Source of the DNA: Rostrohypoxylon terebratum
Lineage: Eukaryota; Ascomycota; Sordariomycetes; Xylariales; Hypoxylaceae
Assembly (NCBI GenBank): GCA_022497145.1
Contig: MU385903.1
Span: 124,001-188,000, forward strand
Length of the DNA stretch: 64,000 bases
Direction of reading: 5' to 3'
How positions within the stretch are numbered: position 1 is the first letter of the stretch; every line of letters begins with the position of its first letter. Shown one piece after another: positions 36,264-47,416 of the stretch. The notes beneath the pieces are model-generated. The model was not told the origin of the DNA, did no database searches, and worked only from the letters and a program-made list of their open reading frames with translations. The translations under genes and the position numbers were made by a program.

Positions 36264-37852
36264 CTATGCGGTACCTTCCTCCATCGCTGCCGTCTCTTGA
36301 GTCGCACGAGCCTCATCGCCCGGCACAATGAGCTCCTCCATGCCGTTTCCATCCACAAACTTGCGTTCGCTTACATGAGCTCCAGAGCCGCCGGCTGTCC
36401 ACACCTTATCCTGGAAAGTTCCCCGTTGGCCCTCTTCATGCTTATAAGGACAGAAGCGGTTGGTGCAAGGCGAGTACTTGCACATTGTCTGAAGATGCGT
36501 GAACTTGCAACCTTCTACGGCACAGTCTCCTCCGTTTCGGCAAGGAGGCATGTCCGGGTGCTTGAAAGGACAGTTCGCATTGGCGCAGTTAGGGTAGAAT
36601 TTGCACTCTTGCTCAATCTGATGTGCTCGCTTGGTCGCCGGGGACGGATGGCGACCGACGCACTTGCGGTTCTTGCACGCTGCGCCGTATGAGCATACAT
36701 CGGAAATGTCAACCGTGGTGTTAGGCGGTGCCGCCGGAGATTGGTGAGCAAATTTACAATCTTTGTTGGTACATAACAAGTTGTACTTGCAAACCGTTGC
36801 CTCGGGGTTGGGCGGCTCACGTCGAGCTTGACCCATGTCGGTATCCTCATCGCCGGTAACCCCGTTAGAGCTACCCGAATCCGTCTGGTGCGACCGATTT
36901 CCGTTAGCGTGACCTCCTCGTCTGTTGCCACGCGGACTCTGCACACGGTCAAAGAGAGACCTTCCATGGGGTCGGCCACCAGCATTTTGGCTTTGCTGAT
37001 TCAGCTGCTGTTGCATTTGTTGCATTATCTGGTTCTGTTGCTGAAGCATCTGGAATAGTTGATCTTGAGCACCAGGCATCATCCAGCTCATGTCGGTAGG
37101 CATGCCATTCATCGCTGGGGGAGCGTTGTGCATCTGAGGGGACATATTTCCAACAGCTTGGTTAAGATGTGCGGCAAATCCAGGGCCACGGTTGTTGGGC
37201 ATTCGAGTGTTCCCGCGCCCGAAACCTCCTCTCGGTCCAGTAGGCGGCGCTCGATGAGCATTAATGCGTTCATTGCCATTGGCTCGGACACGATGCAAGA
37301 CGTTATCGTGGCTACGGTCCATAGCTTTAGCCATCTGTCCGAGAAGTCTCTTTTCTCGACCACCTCGTGCTCCACCATTCCTCATCGATCTGGGGCCCGT
37401 AGGACTAGATGGTATTAGCTAGGGTAAGACAGCGCGAGGCAACATATTTAGGTAGCAACTTACGCGTTTAGCTCAGGGCCATCGACTGACATAGTCATAT
37501 CCGCATCCTGTTCGGCAGAAGGCATGGCGTTCTGCGAAACACCACCACTAGCATTTCCTGATTGTGCTAAACCTCCGTTCAGCTGAGAGTTCAGGGACTC
37601 AACCTCGTGAAAGAGCCACTTCGCAAAGTCTCCGGCACTAGGATCATTGGGGTCAAGACCTAGAAGGTCACTAGCAAGTTCGGCGGCGATTTGTTCTTGT
37701 GTCTTTCCATTGACCAACATCAGAATGATATATTCAGAGAGAGCGCTATCCTCGGCGCCTCCAGTTCCCCATCCTACTTCGACCAACTTTGGCTGAATGG
37801 CCACGTTGAGAGCATCCGCCAAGGGCGTATTCATGACTACCTCGACAGCCAT
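36264..37852 (-). CDS. NAB2: Nab2-type CCCH zinc-finger poly(A)-RNA-binding protein
   Basis: Nuclear poly(A)-RNA-binding protein of the Nab2/ZC3H14 family, acting in poly(A)-length control and mRNA export. Minus-strand exons 37852-37464 and 37404-36264; 509 aa. The N-terminus (LADALNVAIQPKLVEVGWGT) fits the Nab2 N-terminal helical fold that docks at the nuclear pore. A Gly/Arg-rich segment (GPRGGFGRGNTRMPNNRGPG) and a Gln-rich block (LQQQNQIMQQMQQQLNQQSQ) follow. Five tandem C-x(5-6)-C-x(3-5)-C-x3-H fingers lie at about residues 335-452, for example CKYNLLCTNKDCKFAH and CKFYPNCANANCPFKH. The ATG at 37852 is preferred to an upstream in-frame ATG because MAVEVV begins the domain. Confidence 0.93.
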
Positions 37853-38824
37853 GGTGAACTTAAGGGTATGCGATGTGCTATGTACGTTTTGAGATAGTAG
37901 CGATGGATGTCGGTTGGAAGCGATCAAGATGGAATGGGGTGAATGCGATATGCGCGTCGTGAATTTCTAATCGCGATGGCGATGGCGGTGGCAAAACACG
38001 ACAGTGGGGTGCAATAGGGCCGCAGTCGATTCTGCAAAACAAATTGCAAATGGTCGGAAATCAAAGGCGGCAGTGGTTGTCAATACCTAATCGGGATGGA
38101 GACAGATTTGACAGCTGGAGGGGTTTTGATTTCGGTTTAGAGAATGACGTTGCTGAAGTTGAGAAGATCTAGAGGAGACCGGAATCTTGGGAGTTTAATT
38201 CCATTGTTAGAAAGGTTACTGCGTAGAAGGTTAAGCACCGCCACAAATTTGAATTAGGCGGGTACCTTACCCAAATATGGAAGCAGATAAAGCCACTGTG
38301 CCACTAGGTCTATGTTACCTAGGTACCTATGGATGGCACTGCCAGTCCCTACCAGTCACCCCACTTATTGTTTATTGGGAGAAAGGTGCTAGTGAGAAAA
38401 GGTCTGTGCTTCCAAGATCAATACTAGTGACATGTATTTTAGCTCAGCGACTTTGCTGACTTTGCTTAGTAATGACCCGTACCTGCATGAACCTTAAGAT
38501 CTAACGAGTAAAATCCATTTAATCCATTTAATCACCATTCTGCCATTTCATCACCATTTGATCACATCTACGGACATCCGTTCACTTGAGCAATTTTCTC
38601 GAATCAAATACCTAAGTACCTAGCAATATTTTGATAGCCAGCGTGTCTCCTCCAACTGAACCATACCTATCCCTACAGCCTCACACCAAACCCAACAAGA
38701 AAATTTAGAATTTCCACCAATCCGCAGGCTTAGTTAGAGCCCCTCTCCAAGTTCTAGTATACCATACCACTAGACCAAGAGTGCGGAGTGACGCACACCT
38801 TGGAAAGTCTCTCCCGCAATCATT
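37853..38824. other. Intergenic region upstream of NAB2
   Basis: About 970 bases between the NAB2 start and the end of the next minus-strand gene. It contains short direct repeats (aatccattt near 38513-38530) and TACCTAGG-type steps near 38315. No gene seen. Confidence 0.4.
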
Positions 38825-39746
38825 TCATTTTCCCCGTTTAAGAAACGACCATAGCTTGCGCTGCCTGCGCATGGCCGGGGGTTGTTCCAAAGAGTCGACG
38901 GAAAGCCTCGATACAGAATGACGGCATGGTTCTGGTTCTGGTTCTGGTATAACGACTACCGGATCTCCGGTCTCGGTATAAACGATCATCGGTTGCTGCG
39001 TTACGTGGTGTCGCGTCTGTAAATACTCTACCACCGTATAGTAAACAAGGACACAGCTCAAAAACCTCAATTTTATGTCAGATCTTATGCAAAAAAACTG
39101 AGAATAAATGCTCACAACACGGGAAACCACATTAGCAGCGTACCGATCTGGGTCGGGTTAAGAGGTGGATCCATATCGACGCCGAGCAAATCAACATTGA
39201 TTAGAGTAACTAATTCAAGTGATATCACGATGAGTACTCCGAGAGATATCAATGTCTCTATGACGACAGAGCTTATATAAACGGTGGCATGAGGACTTTT
39301 GTCGATTGTCTCTGGGAAGTCCCGCAACACTAAGGAGCCGGTCTAGGTACAATTCGTCAACCTACCTAGACATCGATAAATAACGGAAACGCTTTACATA
39401 CAATGATAACATCAACTATAAGTACTAGGATAAGATTGAAATACCCGTTAAGAAGCAGAACAAGACTGAATACGAGCCGAGTAGCATTAACCACAAGACG
39501 ACTCATTCGAACGGAGGTTTCCTTAGAGGTTAAGTACAACAACAAATCGTCATGATCTTGGGCGCTCCTCCTTTTCTTTCGAGGCAATTGCGGGTATCCA
39601 TACATTGCGCTCCGCGACAACTCGCAATCGACGTGTGACTCTTGAGTTGGATGGGCCATCTGCGATGTCTCTTGCTCCCTGGTCTCTAACAAGCAAGCAA
39701 TGTCTTCATGGCCAGAACTTTGCTCGCTGGGGCTTAGTGATGACAT
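38825..39746 (-). CDS. Multi-pass membrane protein, function unknown
   Basis: Not recognised. Minus-strand exons 39746-39402, 39342-39116 and 39065-38825 (the last acceptor could also lie 9 bases further in) give about 270 aa. The first ~65 residues are hydrophilic (MSSLSPSEQSSGHEDIACLL). Membrane helices follow: VVNATRLVFSLVLLLNGYF merging into LILVLIVDVII, then VYISSVVIETLISLGVLIVI, and about IGTLLMWFPVLFLSCVLVYY. The C-terminus is cytosol-like, with an acidic-proline stretch VVVIPEPEPEP and a basic end RRQRKLWSFLKRGK. It is divergent from a DUF6536 gene across 373 bases. The exon-2 acceptor (CCTAG, giving TGSLVLRDFPE) is the only one keeping an open phase. Confidence 0.65.
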
Positions 39747-40119
39747 ATTTCTGTAGGTTTATATATCTGAAATAGTAAAATTCGGTTCGTAAGATAGTAT
39801 AACGTCCTGAAAAGTCGTTCCAGTTTAGCCTGGATTATGGAAATGCAAGGTCCTCGTAATATGGGTGGCTCATGTAAGACAGAAAGACCGCCACACAAAA
39901 TGAAACCGGATCAAATTCAAATTGTACGATATAAATGGCCCCCGTGTTCCAGATATACGCTGAGACTACAACCACCTAATAAAGTAAGGCAGATTCACTG
40001 TCGTACAACATCGTAAAAGCTATTTTTAGGGGGGATCAATACCTACTTATCTACGCACATATATATATCATAAGTGAATAGAAATATCCTTCCTATTATC
40101 TATTACACCCAGAATCAAT
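39747..40119. promoter_or_regulatory. Divergent promoter of two membrane-protein genes
   Basis: 373 A/T-rich bases between two divergent start codons, with an ATATATAT run at 40060-40068. It probably holds both promoters, so the two genes could be co-regulated. Confidence 0.5.
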
Positions 40120-42915
40120 ATGGCCCTCAATATACCTGAAAACTTCACACTGACAGGCTGGCGACGTACCGGCTTTATCAACGTTCTTCTAGTCCTCGGG
40201 TGCGGTGTTGCGCTGTTAATATGCCTCATCATGAGCTTGAAGACTGGCTCATCGCTATATGAGACAACCATTATCTATTCAGGCCGTTGCAACGATACAT
40301 CTAACCTCAATATTATACTTCATCTCCTTCTAAACTTGCTTGCTACAGTCGTATTGGCATCCTCGAACTTTTTCATGCAAGTTGTAGCCTCCCCATCACG
40401 AGAGGAAATCAACGTCGCACATGCATCTTTCCTTTCTCTCGATATAGGGGTACTTTCGACCAAGAACCTACGACACATATCATACTTTAAAGGATTATCT
40501 TGGGCTGTCTTAGTTATATCATCTCTTCCGATCCATCTTTTCCTTAATAGTTCGATATTTGAAACGAACTACCAGGGATCGGATTGGCATCTGACTGTCG
40601 CGACTGAAGCGTTCACAAAAGGCGGTGACTTCTTTCCCCCAGGGGCGAGTTTGACACCTGCTGGATCGTCGTATCCAAGCGACACATACATATGCTATCA
40701 GAATCTTTGTGGTTATTATAGAAGCGATAAATTTTACGAGTCCGGGCAGTTACTCGTCGATGGATATGGGGACGCCGTTCCATTAGACCTTTACGAAAAT
40801 AAGGCGTCATCAGTTGAACAGAACATCATCAGAGCCGCTACATCTAGTTCCAATTGGGTTGAGCTAGACATCAATACTTGTCGTATTGAATATGCACTCT
40901 GCAAACCGAGATCCCAGTACCGTGATGTGGTTCTGGTTGTGGAGAGCGGTGCCGATGATCCTAGGGGCTGGAGGCGAGAAGAAGTCTTTAACCTAACTCA
41001 AAATGCTTCTCTACAATGGGACAAGTATGTCCCCCAAGGAAATATCAATACGTTGTGGTACTCGACACAATGCAAAGTCTGGAGGACTCTCCAATTTAAT
41101 GATGATAGCTGTGAGCAGAGTTGCGGAGGTGTTTTCGGCAACGGCGACGGGCTTCAGGTTCCCGCTTCTAGGGATTTCCCAACAGACTGGGAATTCACTC
41201 TCCAATCATCATCCAATATTACCCTTGTGAAAAGCGACGCCAATTTCAAGTACAACGATGCATTCTGGAATTTGACCGTCAAGCATTGCTTAGCTGAACC
41301 TTACATAAGTGATTGTAAAATCGGGGTATCAAATATTCTGTTGATGGTTGTCATTATTTGCATATCTGCAAAAGTTATCCAGTGCAGCGTTGTTCTCTGG
41401 AAGCTCCCTCGCACTTCTCTCGTAACTCTAGGTGATGCCGTGGAATCTTTCATAAGAAACCCCGACTTTCGAACTGTTGGACTTGGGACTTTGGATATTA
41501 TGGATATCCACCATCTAGAAACTCGACCGCGTCACCATTGGTTACCAGGAGATGAGACTCTAACATCCAAAATAAAGCCCCGTCGGTGGCTCCCTGCGAA
41601 CAGACGTTATATGTCTATTATACCTCGGACTGTTTGGGCTCGGACATATGGTTTACTCTTAGTATCACTGGCGGTCACTACCATCTTCTTCGAATCATGC
41701 TATAAGTCAAACCACTCCAGTTTGTAAGATTACCGCAAGATTTATAACTCATGTGTATAGGTACTGACCTAAGATAGTAAAGGTTCTTTCGGCTACTCAG
41801 ACAACGTTCGAGTAACTGATTTAGAGATCGGGTACATGGCTCAACTCATTGTCGCGAACATCCCTCAAATTCTTCTATCATTGTCTTATTTCTCATACAA
41901 TAGTTTCTTCACTCGTCTACTAGCTGAGCAGGAATGGAATTCATACAGCCAAAAGTTTCAGCCGCTTCGTGTTTCGCATCCTATCGGCAAACAGATCTCG
42001 AGCTACCGATTACAGCTCCCGTATAAATACAGTATACCTCTTTTGTCTATCAGTGTATTGTGCCACTGGCTTCTGTCCAATGCCTTCTTTCTGTTCGTCA
42101 TGACTGGAGGTACGTAAGATCGCAATTCTGGAAATCCATGTTTGATATTAATATATTCTAGGATACGGAACTCGCAATCTACATGCGGATACCGCCAGCC
42201 TGTCTTATTTTCACGTCCCAGACGACTCTTTAATTTCTTTGGGATATTCCCCTCCTGCTATTTTGACACTATTTATTGTTGTTTGTCTACTCATCCCCTT
42301 GCCATTCCTTTTCAGTTTAAGAAAACTCCAAAACAAGATGGTCGCAGGAGCGTCGAACTCACTCGTCATATCTGCAGCCTGCCATTGCCGTGTGCCCCCT
42401 TCATTGAATAACGATACCGACATGAAAGGAAGTAACCATGTTGAGGTTAAAAGATCCCGAGTTGATAATCATGAGCAAGAGGTAATATGGACAGACCATG
42501 TTGAAAGTGGGAACGGCTCTATACTTCTGCAAGATCTAGTTGGATGTGATCGGGATCCAGGCCAGGGTTCTTTACCCGATGATCATAGCCAAGCGGATTT
42601 GGTCCGGAGCAATGGAGGTATGTTATATTTACAAATTTTCAACACTGATCATGGTCGGTGCTAACGTGCCTAGATGCTGGGGGGGTTCGGAGTTTAGAAG
42701 AAGACAACTCAACTCCGATGGCAGAAGACCTGGAACAGTGGGAAGAAAAACTGCGAATAGTATCGCAATCGGAATTAAGATGGGGCGCCATGCCTTTACC
42801 AAGTTATCTCGCCGAAGCTATGGATGACGTGCGCCGAGAAACGGTCATGCATCTCGGGTTTGGAGATGAGTCGTGCAATATCAGAAGTCCGGGGGAAGGG
42901 GAATGGTGCGTGTGA
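40120..42915 (+). CDS. DUF6536-type multi-pass membrane protein
   Basis: Large fungal membrane protein whose order of segments fits the DUF6536 family of unknown function. Exons 40120-41723, 41778-42109, 42162-42617, 42674-42915; 877 aa, phases agree. The N-terminus GWRRTGFINVLLVLGCGVAL leads into the first helix, followed by HLLLNLLATVVLASSNFFMQ, the usual start of the domain. A long extracellular-looking region has paired cysteines and N-glycosylation sites (NDTSN, NLTQNAS, NITL). Further helices follow: NILLMVVIICISAKVIQCSV, TYGLLLVSLAVTTIFF, ANIPQILLSLSYFSYN, LPYKYSIPLLSISVLCHWLL and SPPAILTLFIVVCLLIPLPF. Exon 2 starts at the TAG giving KGSFGYSDNVRVTD, the only junction compatible with both frames. 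The C-terminal tail is hydrophilic. Codon use is A/T-richer than in the P450 or aminotransferase genes. Confidence 0.8.
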
Positions 42916-43285
42916 TTCGAGATGTGTCACTGGAACGAAGAGCTAGAAAATCTTTTCAATATTTTACGGGTCCTAAATGGGGTGGTGGTACGGCGTGATC
43001 GGGGCCGGTCGAGACAGATCCGGATCAACAATCCCGACCCGGACTAGCGCCCCTACTCGTCCGGGTCGCTCCTTCCAAGGCACGTGCTCTTCATCGGCAG
43101 ATCACGCTGGTGTGGTTGCTATCAGCGATGCCGGATTGTGCGCGATAATGATGCGGGGAAGGCGTACGAATTTGGTCACCATTCTTGGTAATAGCCTACA
43201 GGAAAAAACTTAGATGCAGATACCTACCTTGTAGGTACCTAGGTCCTAGGTCCTACCTATAACATTCATATAACCCTCTCCAACC
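42916..43285 (+). promoter_or_regulatory. ALDH upstream region
   Basis: 370 bases before the aldehyde dehydrogenase start, GC-rich at 42975-43140. The 15-mer acctaggtcctaggt occurs at 43237-43251, 35 bases before the ATG, probably within promoter or leader. Confidence 0.4.
43237..43251. repeat. Dispersed 15-mer acctaggtcctaggt, copy 5
   Basis: Exact copy 35 bases upstream of the ALDH start codon. Confidence 0.85.
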
Positions 43286-45025
43286 ATGTTGCGCTCCTTT
43301 ATGAGAGCAAGTCGCTCAACTTGGACATTTAACTATCTAAATCGTCTGAGCTCATCCCGCTTCTTATCTATCATGTCGGGCTTAAAAGTTGATCTCACAG
43401 CGCCTAACGGCAGGAAATTTACCCTTCCCACGGGTCTATTTATCAATAACGAGTTTGTCAAGTCAAGCCAGAACCTCAAGATTACGAGCATCAACCCAAC
43501 GTTAGTAAGACAATCCTTGAAGAGACAGCTAGCAGACTGAACAGGTCAACTCCAGAAATGAACAAGAGATCTGCACAGTTGAAGCGGCGAGTCCTGAAGA
43601 TATCGATCGCGCGGTAGCTGTTGCGAGAGCTGCGCTCAATCACGAGTCATGGCGAGATATTTCCGGGACCGAACGTGGCAGACTGATGTTCAAGTTTGCG
43701 GACTTGATCGAACAGGAGAAGGACATCTTAGCCACCATTGAGACTTGGGACAATGGCAAGCCATTGAGTTCTTCCATGGGAGACCTGGATGGCGTCATCG
43801 AGACGATTAGATACTACGCCGGTTATGCCGATAAGATTCACGGTGAAACCATTCCCACCATAAGTCAGAAGTTTGTATATACGTTGAAACAACCAATTGG
43901 CGTCTGCGCTCAGATTATTCCAGTAAGTGAACTTTTACGTCGATCTTACTTATCTCTCACCTATCATCATCAAGGCCTAGAGATTGTGAAGGGTGAGCAC
44001 TAACACCTGGGGCTATGTAGTGGAACTATCCTTTAGGCATGGCGTCGTGGAAGTTGGGTCCAGCACTGGCTTGTGGAAACACCATCGTTATGAAACCTGC
44101 CGAACAAACCCCATTATCTATCTTGTATTTAGCGACCCTCATCGTCAAGGCAGGCTTCCCTCCAGGTGTCGTCAACATCACCAACGGCTACGGCCGAGAT
44201 GCCGGCCACGCGCTGGCTAGTCATCTGGGCGTTGACAAGATCGCTTTCACCGGCTCAACTGGCACGGGAAAGCAGATCATGAAAACTGCCAGCATCAACA
44301 TGAAGAACATCACACTTGAGACCGGAGGTAAATCTCCGTTAATAGTCTTCGAAGATGCTGATATCGAGCAAGCGGCCAAGTGGGCTCATGGCGGAATTAT
44401 GAGCAACATGGGACAGATCTGCACCGCGACTTCACGACTACTCGTCCAAGAAACCGTGTATGAGAAGTTCGTGAGCGCTTTCCGAGAGGTCGTCAAGACG
44501 ACGAGCAAGATCGGTGATCCTTTCGCGGAAGACACCTTCCAGGGTCCCCAAGTTACGAAATCGCAGTACGACAGAATCTTGGAGTTTGTGGAATCAGGCA
44601 GGTCAGAAGGCGCCACGCTGACGGCTGGAGGCGTCCCTTGCCCGCTGAACGGAAAGGGTTATTTCATCGAGCCTACTATCTTTACCAACGTAAAGGACAA
44701 CATGAGAATTTACCGAGAAGAGGTGTTTGGACCATTTGTCGTCATCTTGCCCTTCAAGACCGAGCAGGAAGCGATCGCGATGGCAAATGACACCACATAC
44801 GGGCTTGGCGCCGCCCTTCACACGAAGGATATCGAACGTGCCCACCGCGTGGCTGCGCGCGTCGAAGCGGGTATGGTCTGGATCAACTCATCCAACGACA
44901 GTGACTTCCGCGTACCTTTCGGTGGAATAAAGCAAAGTGGTATCGGCCGAGAGCAAGGAGAAGCCGGCCTAGCGGCATATACGCAGACTAAGGCTATTTA
45001 TGTGAACTTGGGTCAGAAGATTTAA
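43286..45025 (+). CDS. NAD(P)+-dependent aldehyde dehydrogenase
   Basis: Class-1/2 aldehyde dehydrogenase oxidising aldehydes to acids (acetaldehyde in the AldA-like branch). Exons 43286-43500, 43556-43922, 44021-45025; 528 aa. The N-terminus (MLRSFMRASRSTWTF, no acidic residues) resembles a mitochondrial presequence; a second in-frame ATG at 43373 would give the cytosol-like start MSGLKVDLTAPNGRKFTLPT. Splicing restores INPTNEQEICTVEAASPEDI and CAQIIPWNYPLGMASWKLGP, with the catalytic Asn. The catalytic Glu is in LETGGKSP and the nucleophilic Cys in GQICTATSR. EEVFGPFVVILPF and FGGIKQSGIGRE complete the fold. All catalytic residues are present. Physiological aldehyde unknown. Confidence 0.94.
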
Positions 45026-47416
45026 AATTTTAGGATATCTATCCATATTGTTCGGTGCCGGAATTGTACGATGGTGTTACTATTCGCGTCCAATGCGACG
45101 ACGATCTTATTATCTTCTTGTTACATTGTTACATCATGTTAGCAATAGAAGCATGATGGAAGGAATATGCAAACCCTCGAATTTTACTGCGTAGCGACCT
45201 GCCTATTTTCTAGTGACTGAAGGGATTAACATCCATCGTCTGACTCACGTGCCTAACAGGCTAAGAGACCTAATGGGTCTAATGGGTGTGTTCTGATTTC
45301 GGTTCCTTCCCGAGCGTTGGTAGGTTAGGTCGTGGTGGGTGGTAGGGTATCATTGACATCGTCGTCTCCTTTTCTCGAAACCCCGGCAGATAACTGCAGG
45401 TCAGCAACGGTGATCACCTCAGCGCATGTTGTCAGGCTGTTTATTACATATTAGTAAGAGTTGGAATTGCTGATATGCGGGCACATTCTTACCTCATAAC
45501 TCGCTAATTATTGACAATATTTATTAGTCAGTTTTTTTTTTCTTTCTTTCTTGTCGCATAAATCGGACGACGCGTATCTTGATCACATCACACATCCCGA
45601 GTGAAATTTTTTGACGGTTCGGCTGGACTCGTCTGACTCCTGAGTTTGTTAGTTTTTCTCTTCCCGTCAAAGTTTTTTTAGAGTTCGCGGCACTTGAAAC
45701 TACCACGTTAAGTCCCGGATAGGAACCTAAGTACCGGTAGCCCTTAGGTAACGTTAATTCTCTAAACCGTAGGGAGTTATGGGATATTTAACAAAATATT
45801 CGTCATTGATGTGATGGATAATGGATAATAATCAAAGCGTTACGCTAAGATAGATGAAATAGGTATGTGTATGAAATATAGGTGCTTCCAGGGGATGCAT
45901 CTCAAAGAATTAAAATGTTACCTCGTACAAACAACCTTGAACCTTGAACCTCTACATAGTAGTACTACGTAGTACATACTAGTATGATATGTAGTAGGTA
46001 CATAGTACATGCAATGTCAGCAATAGGTACGGCTTTCCGTTTCTGCAGCAGCTAACCTATTACATACCTAGTAGTAGGGTTGGCAGGATTGGGGTTGGTT
46101 GGGGTTGGCATGCGGCAAGACATTACTTTATATGTACAATGTACATTGTGCATGCGGTTTAGTCCAAATGTGGTAAATCATGGGGTGAAGATCACTTCCA
46201 CTTTCCTACAAGTCGATCCACGGATCCCGCACTTAACAAAAAGGCGTTCCTGTTTGCCTGGACCTCGCTATGTAACCCTATCTAGTACCTGCTAGGCTAT
46301 AGTGTAGCTCTCTTCTCTCTCTCTTGGCAAAGTCCAGAAATAAACACAAATAATATCTACGTCGTACGGATGCTGGATGAGGCCGTAAGGATCCGCAAAA
46401 GGATCAACTGGTAGGGTCGCCTTAGGATTTTTATTTTAATGAGCAACCCGAAAACAGAATTGCCCCTGTGTTCATTCATACATCATTCTTCATCCATGCA
46501 GCCATGTTATGGGTAGGCTAGAATTAGCCGAATGAGATTGATTGAACATTCAGGCATTCGCTCTTCGATCCTTGAGATGAAGAGAGGACCTGCAGACCTG
46601 CATTAATTGACTGGCCAATCAGGTCAATCAATCTCGTCAAGGACCAGATCTATTGTCTTTTCTTTCAGCAAAGCCACCGAGATCTGCAAGTCTGTTGAGA
46701 AAAAGCAAGAAGCGAGAAAGATAATAAAACTTGCCCCTCCGCTGCCCTACAGCTAGTGTATTGTAGGTCCTAGACTGCCTAGGTCCAAGTTCACGGTACC
46801 TATACGCAGTGACAGTGCTTATCGCTTCTATCACTAACCTCCAGCTGCTATCAAACCAGCAGCCCAGAAACAGCGTGGTTTTAGCTACCTCCTACAACTA
46901 CATACGGTATACCTAGGTCCTAGGTATAAAGTAACGTTGCGATACGCTAGCGGGCGAGATAGAGAGGGAAGGAGATCAATTAAGGACACCCGGACCTTGG
47001 GGCAACCTCTTTGGTTTATTCTTGAGCCTCCCATCCGTCCAACCCTCCGGTAACCTAGCTTCCTATTACGGGAGCAGCTGCGCCTCCATCTAGATAGGAC
47101 GGCCTCTAACTTCTTAGTTCGCCTTGCCACGAGGTCACAATCCAACACTGCAGTTGGAGTTGTCGGAGACGAACAACCCACCTTGGCGCCGAATCAGCCG
47201 GCTTATTGTTGCACTTCCCTCGAGTCTTAGACGCGTTCACGCTGAGGAGGAGACAAGGGAAGATCCTAATAAGAATTCCGCATCCCGCTCCTAGACAATA
47301 TTCATTATCGTTATTATTATTCTTATCTTGTCCCTCTCTTTCGTTCTGCTTCCTTGTTTCTTGTTTCCTGTTTCCTGCCCTCGCGTTTCCCGCGCGTTTC
47401 CCCACTCGACGCCACC
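45026..47416. other. Gene-free region between ALDH and hexosaminidase
   Basis: About 2.4 kb. It has TAC/GTA-type low-complexity sequence at 45955-46015, tandem GGGGTTGG units near 46081-46110 and a 15-mer repeat copy at 46911-46925. Near 47290-47400 the strand is pyrimidine-rich (TTCTTGTTTCTTGTTTCCTG), a common fungal core-promoter or leader signature just before the hexosaminidase ATG. No supported gene. Confidence 0.4.
46911..46925. repeat. Dispersed 15-mer acctaggtcctaggt, copy 6
   Basis: Exact copy in the gene-free region upstream of the GH20 gene. Confidence 0.85.
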
